NCBI GenBank assembly: GCA_023142645.1
Contig: JAGLJE010000043.1
Span: 1 to 20,354, forward strand
Direction of reading: 5' to 3'
Length of the DNA: 20,354 nucleotides
Source: Candidatus Altimarinota bacterium
Lineage (GTDB): Bacteria; Patescibacteriota; Gracilibacteria; JAHISY01
In this document: positions 8,473 to 15,431 of the stretch, piece by piece
Numbering within the stretch: position 1 is the stretch's first letter
Layout of the letters: every line of letters starts with the position of its first letter
Notes under the pieces: model-generated
Databases searched by the model: none
The model's input: the letters and a program-made list of their open reading frames with translations, nothing else
Told to the model about the DNA's origin: nothing
Program-made: the position numbers and the translations under genes

Positions 8473-10000
8473 AATTTTTCTCGCCGCGACAATCTTCTTC
8501 CTTGCTGTTGCTCCCGCGCTCGCTGCTCCGACGATTTTTTCCGAGGACGATCAGTCTTTCAATCAATACCAAAATATCGAGCAGGCTCGAGACATCACGA
8601 TCACCGATGATTCTACCGTTTCGCAAATTACCGCAAGCGGAAATATTCGTATCCGCATTCCTGCAGATTTTCCGGTGATTTGGGATGATCGGGTTTCCTC
8701 TGTTAGTCTCTCCGGCTCGGCGGTGGATTCTGCAAGATTCACCAGCGGTTCAGCTGCCGTTAGCTACGAAGATGCTGATAAAACCGCGGTGATCGAAGTT
8801 TCTTCAGACTTCGCGGCGGATGAGAGTGTGAAAATTGCGGGTTTGTTTGTCGAAGGATTTTACTGGTCAGATGCGAATGCAAAATTAGAATTAATTCTCG
8901 AATTTGGCGGTTCAGTTGTTGCTGTCGATTCGAAGTCGATGCAGGTTTGGACGGGTACTTACAGCGATGCGTACGAACCGGAAACTCCCGGAAGTATCCA
9001 GCTCACTCAGATTGATTCCACTGTAAAAATTACATGGACCGATCCGTCAGACATGGATGTTTCACAAGTTCAAATTCTACGCGGTGTGAGTCCGTTGCCT
9101 GTTTCTGGTACGCCTTTTATCGAAGTCGGGCGGGGAGAAGAGGAGTTCATTGATTCGAATATTTCGATCGGCGACACGGTTTCTTACATTCTCCGCGCCA
9201 CCGATGGGCGGAATCTTAGTTCGAATTCAGAAAAAGTTTCGATTACTCTTCTCGAGGAAGTTGAAGAAATTCCGGTTATTTGCACCACCGATTACACACC
9301 GGTTTGCGGGAGTGATGGAGAGACTTATTCCAACGCTTGCAACGCTGAAGCTGCCGGTATCACCGAATATTCAGAAGGGGAATGCGGAGTTGAGTCTTCA
9401 CTTACCTCTGAAGAAGAGAAGGCGGTAGAAGCAGAGATCACGCTCACGGAGTTTGAAAATGCCGTTTCGAAGTATTCTGATTTAGTTGTTGATCATTGGT
9501 CGGCAGGCTTCCTCGCTCGTTTGACACGCGATGGGATTCTTTCTGGTTATCCTGATGGCACAGTTCAGCCCGACACGACGATTAATCGCGCCGAGCTGGC
9601 GAAGATTGCCACGAAATCTTTCGAACTGACTGAGGACGATTCTGCGAGTAGTTTCACGGATGTTTCAATAAACGATTGGTTTAATTCTTTTGTGAATGCC
9701 TTGAAAAATATCGGTGCAGCGTGGACTTCTTCTGAAAAATATTTTCCCGCCGATGGAGTTTTTCGTGGCGAAGCGATGTGGGTTCTCGTTACTGCCGCCG
9801 GAGTTGAGATTCCCACGATTTCCGAAAAACCTTTTCCTGATGTGAGCACCTCGCATCCGTATTCCGCCGCGATCGCGTGGGCGAAAGAAAATTCCATTAT
9901 CTCCGGCTATGAAAACGGAATGTTCGGTCTTCGTGACACACTTACGCGCGGACAGGTGGCGAAGATTGTGGTGCTGTTGGAGGCGTGGCTTTCGCAATAA
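8462..10000 (+). CDS. Secreted S-layer protein: signal peptide, FN3, Kazal-like module, three SLH domains
   Basis: The 512-residue product has a signal peptide cleaved after ALA (residue 21). Residues 22-170 are a beta-rich region (IRIRIPADFPVIWDD). An FN3-like domain (about 173-267) has VKITWTDPSDMD and QILRGVSPLPVSGT, closely matching the paralogue at 5407. Residues 274-308 are a Kazal-type fold signature: C274, then PVCGSDGETYSNAC and a final GEC at 308. Four cysteines are present rather than the classical six. Three SLH domains follow: about 343-390 (ILSGYPDGTVQPD, INRAELAKIA), 399-450 and 458-510 (PFPDVSTSHPYSAAIAWA, TLTRGQVAKI). It is probably a wall-bound surface protein carrying a small disulfide module that could inhibit proteases or bind a partner. 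It overlaps the upstream lipoprotein gene by 11 bases. The architecture is clear; inhibitor function is not shown. Confidence 0.92.
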   Translation: MKTKIFLAATIFFLAVAPALAAPTIFSEDDQSFNQYQNIEQARDITITDDSTVSQITASGNIRIRIPADFPVIWDDRVSSVSLSGSAVDSARFTSGSAAVSYEDADKTAVIEVSSDFAADESVKIAGLFVEGFYWSDANAKLELILEFGGSVVAVDSKSMQVWTGTYSDAYEPETPGSIQLTQIDSTVKITWTDPSDMDVSQVQILRGVSPLPVSGTPFIEVGRGEEEFIDSNISIGDTVSYILRATDGRNLSSNSEKVSITLLEEVEEIPVICTTDYTPVCGSDGETYSNACNAEAAGITEYSEGECGVESSLTSEEEKAVEAEITLTEFENAVSKYSDLVVDHWSAGFLARLTRDGILSGYPDGTVQPDTTINRAELAKIATKSFELTEDDSASSFTDVSINDWFNSFVNALKNIGAAWTSSEKYFPADGVFRGEAMWVLVTAAGVEIPTISEKPFPDVSTSHPYSAAIAWAKENSIISGYENGMFGLRDTLTRGQVAKIVVLLEAWLSQ

Positions 10001-10045
10001 AATTTATTCAGAATGGAGAAATAAATTTATTCCGAAAGGTTTTTT

Positions 10046-10054
10046 TGTTAAAAT
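10046..10054 (+). promoter_or_regulatory. Extended -10 promoter of tRNA-Lys
   Basis: TGTTAAAAT matches TGn + TAAAAT and ends 35 nt before the tRNA, leaving a leader of about 29 nt. No clear -35 box is visible. Confidence 0.5.
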
Positions 10055-10089
10055 TCCCCCACTTTTTAAATTTCCAAAGTTTATTTTTT

Positions 10090-10165
10090 GGGTCGGTAGC
10101 TCAGTTGGTAGAGCAGCAGCCTTTTAAGCTGATGGTCCTGGGTTCAAATCCCAGCCGACCCACCA
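10090..10165 (+). tRNA. tRNA-Lys(TTT)
   Basis: The 76-nt gene has an acceptor stem GGGTCGG/CCGACCC, D-loop sequence TAGCTCAGTTGGTAGAGCA, an anticodon loop CTTTTAA with anticodon TTT, a T-arm with GGTTCAAATCC, discriminator A and an encoded CCA (10163-10165). All four stems can be paired by eye. Confidence 0.97.
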
Positions 10166-10434
10166 AATTTGGATATTGAAAACTGGACGGTGGATATTGG
10201 AGGTTTGCTAATTACCGCCTGCTGAAATTTAAATCTCGCTTTCTTTTTCAAATCTCCCCAAACTGGTTGGACAGTGGAAGGTGGGGTTCGCATCCGTTCT
10301 TGAGGATGAGTTTATTTGATTGGCGTAAAAAAGGCATAAAAAAACTCAACATGGGCGATTGATTTTAAAGCAGTATGTGAAGATGGGAGATGGATGGAAA
10401 TTGCACATTGTACATTGTAAATTAAACATTGAAT
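10166..10434. other. Intergenic stretch between tRNA-Lys and the epimerase gene
   Basis: No credible gene is seen. A weak AT-rich hairpin (GAGTTTATTT at 10308-10317 with AAAAAAACTC at 10338-10347) might act as a terminator. ACATTG occurs three times at 10405-10431 in the pattern ACATTGtACATTGtaaattaaACATTG, right next to the end of the epimerase gene. Confidence 0.5.
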
Positions 10435-11490
10435 CTACCGCAAAACCCAGCGGGCGATTTTCAATGCGCCCTGCTTCCATGCCACGCGATGTGTGATGCC
10501 GGTGGCTTTTTCATAATTCTTCCAATGCTTTCGGTACCACTCGAAAGTTCGGACGAGAGTTTCAGTATTTGAATACTTCGCTCGCCATCCCAGTTTTTTC
10601 TCAATCTTTTTTGTCGAAACGAAAGAGTCGCGATCGGCAGTGGCGTAAACCCACGCGTACAGCGGGGAGAGGTTCAGTCGTTCGAGAACGGCGAGAGTTC
10701 GTTTGATCGTTTTTGCTGGAGTTCGCAACACGCGAGAATCTGAGTCCACTGCTTTGAAAAATTTCGTGAGATCTTCTGCCACGGTTTCGAATTCCTTCGC
10801 ACCAATATTAAAAGTATCATTCGCGACTCGTGGGGGTTTGCTTGCGGTCAGCCAAATCGCGTTTACCAAATCTTCCACACCCAAAAGCTGGTATCGATTT
10901 TTTCCGTCGCCAATTACAGGAATGCGACATCCTCGTCTCACCCAGTCAAAAAGAATTTGAAAAACACCGAGTCGACCGGTTCCGATGAAAGTTTTCGGTC
11001 GAATAATCGGTACGACCATTCCCTTTTTTCGTGCTCGCTCGCAAATTTTCTCTGCTTCGATTTTTGCTTCGCCGTATGCTCCCACTCCGATTCTTTCATC
11101 ACTCTCGAAAATCGGATGTTTCTCCGGCACGCCGTAAACCGCTGTTGAAGAAATATAAATTACGCGCTTCACTTTATTTTTCCACGCGCTTTCTAAAATG
11201 ACTTTCGTCCCGCCGATTGTCGTGCTGCGAACCTCCTCTGGCTTCGCGAGCGGGAGAGCTGCTGCTGCATGAATCACTACATCCACGCCTTCCATCAATC
11301 TTTCCACGAGAATTTTATTTCTCACATCGCCGACATAATTTTCCACCCGTCCCCATAGATCCGGTTCATTCAGGCTCTCGAGATCGAGCAGCTTCACGCG
11401 TATTCCGCGTTTCACGAGTTCACGAGCGACATGGCAACCGAGAAAGCCTGTCCCGCCAGTTATCAAGAAAGTTGGGTTATTTTTCTTCAT
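10435..11490 (-). CDS. NAD(P)-dependent epimerase/dehydratase (extended SDR family)
   Basis: The 351-residue protein has the Rossmann nucleotide-binding motif TGGTGFLG (residues 11-18), an acidic residue at the end of the second strand (LLDLES), GDVRN near 54-58, the substrate-side motif YISSTAVYG (112-120) and the catalytic YGEAK (Y139, K143), followed by IRPKTFIGTGR. This is the layout of extended short-chain dehydrogenases acting on nucleotide sugars (UDP-glucose 4-epimerase-like) or related 3-beta-hydroxysteroid-type enzymes. The substrate cannot be told from sequence. The C-terminal part (SLFEWYRKHW-like end) is family-typical. The gene is divergent from the PAP2 gene with 62 bp between them. 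Likely cytoplasmic, and probably supplies sugars for surface glycans, given the neighbours. No Shine-Dalgarno sequence sits at a useful distance. Confidence 0.88.
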   Translation of the reverse strand: MKKNNPTFLITGGTGFLGCHVARELVKRGIRVKLLDLESLNEPDLWGRVENYVGDVRNKILVERLMEGVDVVIHAAAALPLAKPEEVRSTTIGGTKVILESAWKNKVKRVIYISSTAVYGVPEKHPIFESDERIGVGAYGEAKIEAEKICERARKKGMVVPIIRPKTFIGTGRLGVFQILFDWVRRGCRIPVIGDGKNRYQLLGVEDLVNAIWLTASKPPRVANDTFNIGAKEFETVAEDLTKFFKAVDSDSRVLRTPAKTIKRTLAVLERLNLSPLYAWVYATADRDSFVSTKKIEKKLGWRAKYSNTETLVRTFEWYRKHWKNYEKATGITHRVAWKQGALKIARWVLR

Positions 11491-11535
11491 GGATTGTTTT
11501 TTTAAAAAATTCCTCGCAACTCTATCACAACTTTT

Positions 11536-11544
11536 TGCTAAAAT
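11536..11544 (+). promoter_or_regulatory. Extended -10 promoter of the PAP2 gene, leaderless type
   Basis: TGCTAAAAT ends 8 nt before the ATG at 11553, so the transcript should begin at the start codon. There is no -35 match at normal spacing and no Shine-Dalgarno. The element also decides the start: upstream in-frame codons would place the promoter inside the gene. Confidence 0.65.
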
Positions 11545-11552
11545 TAACCGCG

Positions 11553-12128
11553 ATGTTGAGCTGGTGGCTAATCGCGATCCTCGCTTCTCTCGCGCTCGCC
11601 GGCTTTTTTTACCTTGATAAATTAATTCTCAAATTTGTCAAAAAGTTGCGCAAAAAACTTCACCCAGTCGTTGATAAGTTTCTTCGCGCGATTTCGTTTA
11701 CACCATTCGTAGTTTTTGCGCTTTATATCATTCCTACGATTTTTATTATTTTGAAAATGGAAAATAATATTATCTGGTCTTCTGTAGCTACTCTCACTCT
11801 CGCTTGCTTGCTTGCTACCGGTTTGGCTTTCGTAATGAAATATACTTTCAAACGCGTTCGTCCGCTCGGTAACACTACCTATCTCGGCGAAATTGATTCC
11901 GCGTTTCCTTCCGCTCATATAAGTGTTCCTTCTATACCGGCTTTTACGATTTCAACTTTTTGGTCAGTATTTAGTGTCCCGATTTTCGTGCTTGCAGGTT
12001 TTGTCGCTCTCTCGCGAATGTACCTTGAGTTACATTTTTTCTCTGATGTGATGGGAGGGATTCTTCTCGCGTATTTAATGGTCATTATCGTGCTTGATTC
12101 TCAGATTCTCATTTTCCTCGGATTTTGA
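11553..12128 (+). CDS. PAP2-family membrane phosphatase
   Basis: The 191-residue integral membrane protein carries all three PAP2 phosphatase signature blocks: K96-x6-R103-P104, P119-S-A-H122 and S154-R-x5-H161-x3-D165. Several hydrophobic segments surround them (about 5-20, 48-67, 75-95, 130-150 and 168-188). Family members remove phosphate from lipid phosphates or diphosphates. In a bacterium with wall and surface glycans the most likely substrate is undecaprenyl diphosphate or a related carrier, but phosphatidic or phosphatidylglycerol phosphate is possible. The frame stays open upstream to 11217, but that part is antisense to the epimerase gene and lies before the promoter, so ATG 11553 is chosen. 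It is close to the polyprenol-kinase-like gene at 13246, which would act on the same class of lipid. Confidence 0.9.
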   Translation: MLSWWLIAILASLALAGFFYLDKLILKFVKKLRKKLHPVVDKFLRAISFTPFVVFALYIIPTIFIILKMENNIIWSSVATLTLACLLATGLAFVMKYTFKRVRPLGNTTYLGEIDSAFPSAHISVPSIPAFTISTFWSVFSVPIFVLAGFVALSRMYLELHFFSDVMGGILLAYLMVIIVLDSQILIFLGF

Positions 12129-12204
12129 TATGTTGTCGGTTTCACTCGTAATGCACATTGCCCAAGAGTTAGAACTCGCCATTGTATATCAAGCTTAACT
12201 AATA

Positions 12205-12213
12205 TGTTATAAA
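12205..12213 (+). promoter_or_regulatory. Extended -10 promoter of the AT-rich membrane-protein gene
   Basis: TGTTATAAA (TGn + TATAAA) ends 14 nt before the ATG at 12228. No Shine-Dalgarno is present. It probably also serves the RNHCP gene, which follows by 21 nt. Confidence 0.5.
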
Positions 12214-12227
12214 CTTAATTCAACAAT

Positions 12228-12701
12228 ATGAGTAAAAAATTAATTATCGGCACAATTATTATTGTCCTCTTAGTTTCGAGTATTGTTTTATTTTTTGTAC
12301 TTAGCCCGACTAAGCTCAGTGAAAAGATTTTATCTTCAAATATTGAAGAAGGTATTGACATGAAAGGTCAAGTATATGAATATACTTGGATAAAGTCGGT
12401 CGATAACTACAACTATGCACATTGTCATGTATTAAAAAATTCCGCACTTGGTGCCTATGTTTTTAAAAGTGAAAACAGCACTAATGATTTTGAATATAGC
12501 ATCCAATTTAAAGAAGAGAATATAAACATCGACGATTATAAAAATAAAACAATCACTGTAAAAGGGGATAAAATAATTAAACATAAAGAAATGGACATGA
12601 GTTGTGGTGATGGTAATCCAAAACCACAAGGAGTTTGTGAAAATAGCGACACAGCTATATTCACCTGTAAAAAGATAATTAACGCTGTAATAATCAAATA
12701 A
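12228..12701 (+). CDS. Membrane-anchored extracytoplasmic protein of unknown function
   Basis: I do not recognise this 157-residue protein. Residues about 5-26 form one hydrophobic segment after a basic start (MSKK), so it is either N-terminally anchored with the rest outside, or secreted. The outer part has alternating beta-type stretches and four cysteines (in AHCHV, MSCGDG, GVCEN and FTCKK), which could form two disulfides. 'YKNKTITVKGDKI' is reminiscent of small OB-fold beta barrels, but this is only a guess. The gene is visibly more AT-rich than the pyrG, polyprenol-kinase and epimerase genes around it and uses AT-rich codons, which fits recent acquisition. It is followed after 21 nt by the RNHCP gene. 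Confidence 0.75.
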   Translation: MSKKLIIGTIIIVLLVSSIVLFFVLSPTKLSEKILSSNIEEGIDMKGQVYEYTWIKSVDNYNYAHCHVLKNSALGAYVFKSENSTNDFEYSIQFKEENINIDDYKNKTITVKGDKIIKHKEMDMSCGDGNPKPQGVCENSDTAIFTCKKIINAVIIK

Positions 12702-12722
12702 CAACTAGAGAATCAAAATTCT

Positions 12723-13091
12723 ATGAAAAACATGAAGGATAAAAATTCCACGAATTCTAGTTTCCACTGTGCAAATTGCGGTCGTTTCGTTTCGCTTGCT
12801 GCGAAAACAGTACGTAATCACTGTCCCCACTGTTTATGGAGTTTGCATGTTGATTCTGAAGTTCCCGGCGATCGAAATTCAAACTGTGGAGGGAAGATGG
12901 AGCCGGTAGCAATTTTTCAAAAGCACGGGAAATGGGTTGTTGTTCATCGTTGCGAGAAATGCGGAAAAGAAATTCAAAATAAATGCGCGCAGGATGATAA
13001 CTTCGAAATGTTTCTCAACATTTCGAAAAATCCCAGTAACCAAATCCCAAATCCCAATCTATCCTTCGCCCCGCTACGGAGGACACGATAA
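12723..13091 (+). CDS. RNHCP-domain zinc-ribbon protein with a repeat-derived C-terminus
   Basis: The 122-residue protein matches the RNHCP family. C16-x2-C19 is followed by the name-giving R31-N-H-C34-P with C37, then HVDSEVPGDRNSNC, C55, C77-x2-C80 and CAQDD near 88-92. The cysteine pairs should bind zinc as small ribbons. The family's biochemical role is not known; nucleic-acid binding is only a guess. The conserved domain ends near residue 103. The last 19 residues (SNQIPNPNLSFAPLRRTR part) come from repeat DNA: two copies of AAATCCCAA and the hairpin at 13062-13083. They are probably a run-on after loss of the original stop. ATG 12732 is an alternative start three codons later. Confidence 0.85.
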   Translation: MKNMKDKNSTNSSFHCANCGRFVSLAAKTVRNHCPHCLWSLHVDSEVPGDRNSNCGGKMEPVAIFQKHGKWVVVHRCEKCGKEIQNKCAQDDNFEMFLNISKNPSNQIPNPNLSFAPLRRTR

Positions 13092-13190
13092 ATTTCAAAT
13101 TTCAATTCCGAAATTTCAAATGTTTTGGATTTGACACTTGATATTTATTTGGAAACTGGTGCTTGGAGTTTGGAATTTTAAAACTCCTCC
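13041..13190. repeat. Intergenic repeat cluster (CCCAAAT / TTTGGAATTT type with a central hairpin)
   Basis: The left side has short copies of AAATCCCAA and AAATTTCAA; the right side has the complementary ATTTGGAAA and TTTGGAATTTT, giving a loose large inverted repeat. Near the left end, TCCTTCG and CGGAGGA (13062-13083) form a 7-bp hairpin. It overlaps the end of the RNHCP gene and fills the gap before the next promoter. Confidence 0.55.
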
Positions 13191-13221
13191 CAAAATCTTT
13201 ATTTGAAGAATTTCCCAATTT

Positions 13222-13227
13222 TATAAT
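13222..13227 (+). promoter_or_regulatory. -10 box of the polyprenol-kinase-like gene
   Basis: A perfect TATAAT lies 18 nt before the ATG at 13246. The -35 candidate at 17 bp (TTATTT) is weak. Confidence 0.5.
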
Positions 13228-13245
13228 TTAATCCACCCAATAGAA

Positions 13246-13839
13246 ATGGCTAAGATGCCTGTCACTCCGCTCGAAATCCGGCGGCAGCTGCTTCACATTT
13301 TTTTAGGACTCACTCTCGTCACGCTTCTCAATTACGAGATTCTCGATTCGTGGAATCTTTTTTGGATTCTCGTTCTAGGGATTGTCATTTCGTGGCTTTC
13401 GCTGAAATTTCGGATTCCAGTGGTAGCGTGGTTTCTCGATAAATTCGAACGCAAACAAGTTCGACCAGGGAAAGGAGCGATCACATATTTCATCGGCGTG
13501 ATTCTCGCTCTCCAACTTTTTCCTACCGAAGTCGCGTATGCGGCGATTCTCATTCTTGCAGTAGGGGATGGGGTGAGCTCACTCATTGGTCCATTCGGGA
13601 AATTGAAAACAAAACTTTCCGATAAAAAATTGCTCGAGGGCACGATTGCCGGCGCGGCGTTCGGCGGAGCGGCGGCAATGGTTTTCGTTTTGCCATTTGA
13701 AGCTTTCGCGGCGGCTTTTATCGCGATGATTTTCGAGGCGATGGAAATTCGTTTCAATCAAAAACTTCTGAACGACAACGTCACCGTTCCGCTCGTGGCG
13801 GGTACGGTTATCGTTTTGTTGCGAAGTTGGGGAATTTAA
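13246..13839 (+). CDS. Polyprenol/dolichol/phytol kinase-like membrane protein
   Basis: The 197-residue protein is largely hydrophobic with about six membrane segments. It has the family's blocks in order: RRQLLHIFLG (12-21, His17), VRPGKGAITYFIGV (72-85), AVGDGVSSLIG (105-115), KKLLEGTIAG (127-136) and the closing NDNVTVPLVAG (176-186). Family members (SEC59/VTE5 and bacterial relatives) use CTP to phosphorylate prenyl alcohols such as dolichol or phytol; some act on diacylglycerol. CTP would come from the CTP synthase encoded nearby. Re-phosphorylating a lipid alcohol would complement the PAP2 phosphatase at 11553. The length is normal for short bacterial members. The exact substrate is not decided by sequence. 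Confidence 0.85.
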   Translation: MAKMPVTPLEIRRQLLHIFLGLTLVTLLNYEILDSWNLFWILVLGIVISWLSLKFRIPVVAWFLDKFERKQVRPGKGAITYFIGVILALQLFPTEVAYAAILILAVGDGVSSLIGPFGKLKTKLSDKKLLEGTIAGAAFGGAAAMVFVLPFEAFAAAFIAMIFEAMEIRFNQKLLNDNVTVPLVAGTVIVLLRSWGI

Positions 13840-13867
13840 AACCACCGTCTTGCGAGTAGGTGGTTTT
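13838..13867. terminator. Hairpin between convergent genes, probable bidirectional terminator
   Basis: AAAACCACC (13838-13846) pairs with GGTGGTTTT (13859-13867) around a 12-nt loop. It overlaps the stop codon of the kinase-like gene and lies 37 nt from the end of the opposite-strand lipoprotein gene. The T-run is short on each strand. Confidence 0.6.
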
Positions 13868-13903
13868 CTGCGTGTACACATAGGGAATGAAATTTTTTAT
13901 TCC

Positions 13904-14104
13904 TTACTCCCCAGTTGGAGGTAGTGGTACTTCTTCGATTGAATTCCGAATTTCTTCGTCTGAAAGCGTAATCTCGAGATCCATAGGGGGTTCCTCGGAC
14001 ATGACTTCATCAATTGGTGGAAGGGGGGAATCTTCCTCCATTCCAGTCGGGATCTGGCAGCCGGCTAAAAGTATGATGCCGAAAGTAGCGATAAATTTTC
14101 TCAT
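13904..14104 (-). CDS. Small acidic lipoprotein
   Basis: The 66-residue product has a short basic start (MRK), a hydrophobic stretch and the lipobox LAGC with C16 as the lipidation site. The mature 51 residues are very rich in Glu, Asp and Pro (SPLPPIDEV, EEPPMDLE, EEVPLPPTGE), are probably unstructured, and contain no further cysteine. It is preceded on the same strand by proS with a 56-nt gap, so read-through from proS is possible. The function is unknown. A longer frame on the + strand across the same DNA is rejected because this one has a clean export signal. Confidence 0.72.
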   Translation of the reverse strand: MRKFIATFGIILLAGCQIPTGMEEDSPLPPIDEVMSEEPPMDLEITLSDEEIRNSIEEVPLPPTGE

Positions 14105-14160
14105 TTCGAAAGGGGTTAGGGATTTGATGTTGAACGTCTTGATGAGTTTAACTTCTCAAA

Positions 14161-15366
14161 TTATTTTTTCAAAATCTCATCAGCTTTCACAATTTTTACT
14201 TTCTCAGAATTTCTTTTTTTGATTTCCATGCCGCCTTTTTCCAAAGTTTTCGAACTCACTACTATTCGTAGCGGGATGCCGATCAAATCTGCGTCTGCGA
14301 ATTTCTCGCCTGCTCCACAATTCCGTTCGTCAAAGAGTACCTCCACATTTCTCTCACGAAGCTTCTTGTAAATCCTCTCCGCCTCTTTTTTCACATCTTC
14401 ATCTTTTCCGAGTGAAATTAAGTGGATCTGAAATGGTGCGACACTCTCCGGCCAAATCAAACCTTTTTCATCATTCCAAACTTCTGCAATTGTCGCTACC
14501 AGCCGCGAAACGCCGATACCGTAACAGCCCATCAAAACTTTTTGCTGCTTGCCTTCTTTGTTTGCGAAATTCAAATCGAATGCATCTGAATATTTTGTGC
14601 CGAGATCAAAAATATTTCCCACCTCTGAGCCTTTCGTCTCTCGCAATTCACCGCCGCACTTTTCGCATTTCGAAATATTTAGTTCGACATTCCAGCCGAG
14701 TTCACATTTTTCGCAAATTTTAATTCGATCTTCTCCTGCTTCCGTGAGTACCTGAAATTCATGAGAAATATTTTCCGTGAAATCTCCGCCGCCGGCCGCC
14801 ACGAGGAAACTTTTCAGTCCGCATCTTTCAAAAACTTTGAAATAACTTTGTTTCGCGCGTTCGTAGTATTCAGCTAAATCTTCCTGCGTTGTGTGAAAAG
14901 AATACAAATCTTTCATCAAAAACTCTCGTCCACGGAGCAGTCCTGATTTTGCGCGCGGTTCGTTGCGAAATTTCGTCTGAATTTGATATGCGGCGAACGG
15001 CAGATCCCGATAACTTTTCACCCGCTGTTTCGCGAGCGGCGTGATGATTTCTTCGTGGCTCCAGCCGAGCACTGTTTTTTCGGTCGGCTTAAAAGCGATT
15101 TCTACATTATCCCTTCCGGTTTTCTTCCAATTTTCCAGCGGAGTAAGCGCGGGCATGAGGATCTCCTGTCCGCCGATTGCATTCATTTCTTCGCGGATGA
15201 TTCCCTCAATTTTTGCAAGCACCCTTCGCCCAAATGGCAGATATGAATAAACGCCTGCCGCTTCTTTTTTCACGAAGCCAGCTTGTGTGAGTAGTTTTGC
15301 GTTTATGCTGTCGGTATCGTGAGCGACAGTTTTACTTGTTTGCGAGAGAGATTGAGAGAGCTTCAT
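14161..15366 (-). CDS. proS: Prolyl-tRNA synthetase without the INS editing domain
   Basis: The 401-residue product charges tRNA-Pro with proline. It is a class II synthetase of bacterial type: start MKLSQSL, GVYSYLPFGRRVL (38-50), motif 2 TKFRNEPR...REFLMKD (131-153), SHEFQVL (201-207), motif 3 GCYGIGVSRLVA (280-291) and a C-terminal anticodon-binding domain. Standard bacterial enzymes are near 570 residues because of an INS editing domain of about 180 residues between motifs 2 and 3. Here that space holds only about 35 residues with C218-x2-C221 and C234-x2-C237, a probable zinc ribbon. Mis-charged Ala-tRNA-Pro would therefore need trans editing or be tolerated. The start at 15366 rests on homology and on a -10 box ending 7 nt upstream; the longer open frame to 15432 would include the promoter. 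Confidence 0.94.
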   Translation of the reverse strand: MKLSQSLSQTSKTVAHDTDSINAKLLTQAGFVKKEAAGVYSYLPFGRRVLAKIEGIIREEMNAIGGQEILMPALTPLENWKKTGRDNVEIAFKPTEKTVLGWSHEEIITPLAKQRVKSYRDLPFAAYQIQTKFRNEPRAKSGLLRGREFLMKDLYSFHTTQEDLAEYYERAKQSYFKVFERCGLKSFLVAAGGGDFTENISHEFQVLTEAGEDRIKICEKCELGWNVELNISKCEKCGGELRETKGSEVGNIFDLGTKYSDAFDLNFANKEGKQQKVLMGCYGIGVSRLVATIAEVWNDEKGLIWPESVAPFQIHLISLGKDEDVKKEAERIYKKLRERNVEVLFDERNCGAGEKFADADLIGIPLRIVVSSKTLEKGGMEIKKRNSEKVKIVKADEILKK

Positions 15367-15373
15367 TGAAGGA

Positions 15374-15399
15374 AGTTTAGCAGAAAAGTTTTTTGACAA
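15374..15399 (-). promoter_or_regulatory. Promoter of proS, leaderless type
   Basis: On the - strand, TTGTCA (15399-15394), a 14-bp spacer and TGCTAAACT with the hexamer at 15379-15374. The -10 ends 7 nt before the ATG. The spacer is short, but the TGn extension compensates. The -35 overlaps the + strand TTGACA of the divergent nuclease gene. Confidence 0.65.
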
Positions 15400-15421
15400 A
15401 TTTTCTAGAAAAAGAGAAATT
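15393..15421 (+). promoter_or_regulatory. Possible promoter of the Fe-S nuclease gene
   Basis: A perfect TTGACA (15393-15398) with a 17-bp spacer leads to GAAATT (15416-15421), a poor -10, ending 10 nt before ATG 15432. It shares its bases with the proS -35 on the other strand. Confidence 0.4.
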
Positions 15422-15431
15422 GGACAACACA

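Noticed and set aside
9996..10032. Two AATAAATTTATT-type palindromes after the third SLH gene
   Set aside because: They are pure A/T, short and lack a GC stem, so they are not credible as a terminator or mobile repeat.
10090..10165. tRNA as an integration (att) site
   Set aside because: No second copy of the tRNA 3' end and no integrase is found in the window.
11217..11552. N-terminal extension of the PAP2 reading frame
   Set aside because: It is antisense to the well-supported epimerase gene, has no membrane-protein character, and lies upstream of the TGCTAAAAT promoter.
13887..14222. 111-codon + strand frame
   Set aside because: It overlaps the small lipoprotein gene and the end of proS on the other strand, and its Ser/Ile-rich product shows no domain.
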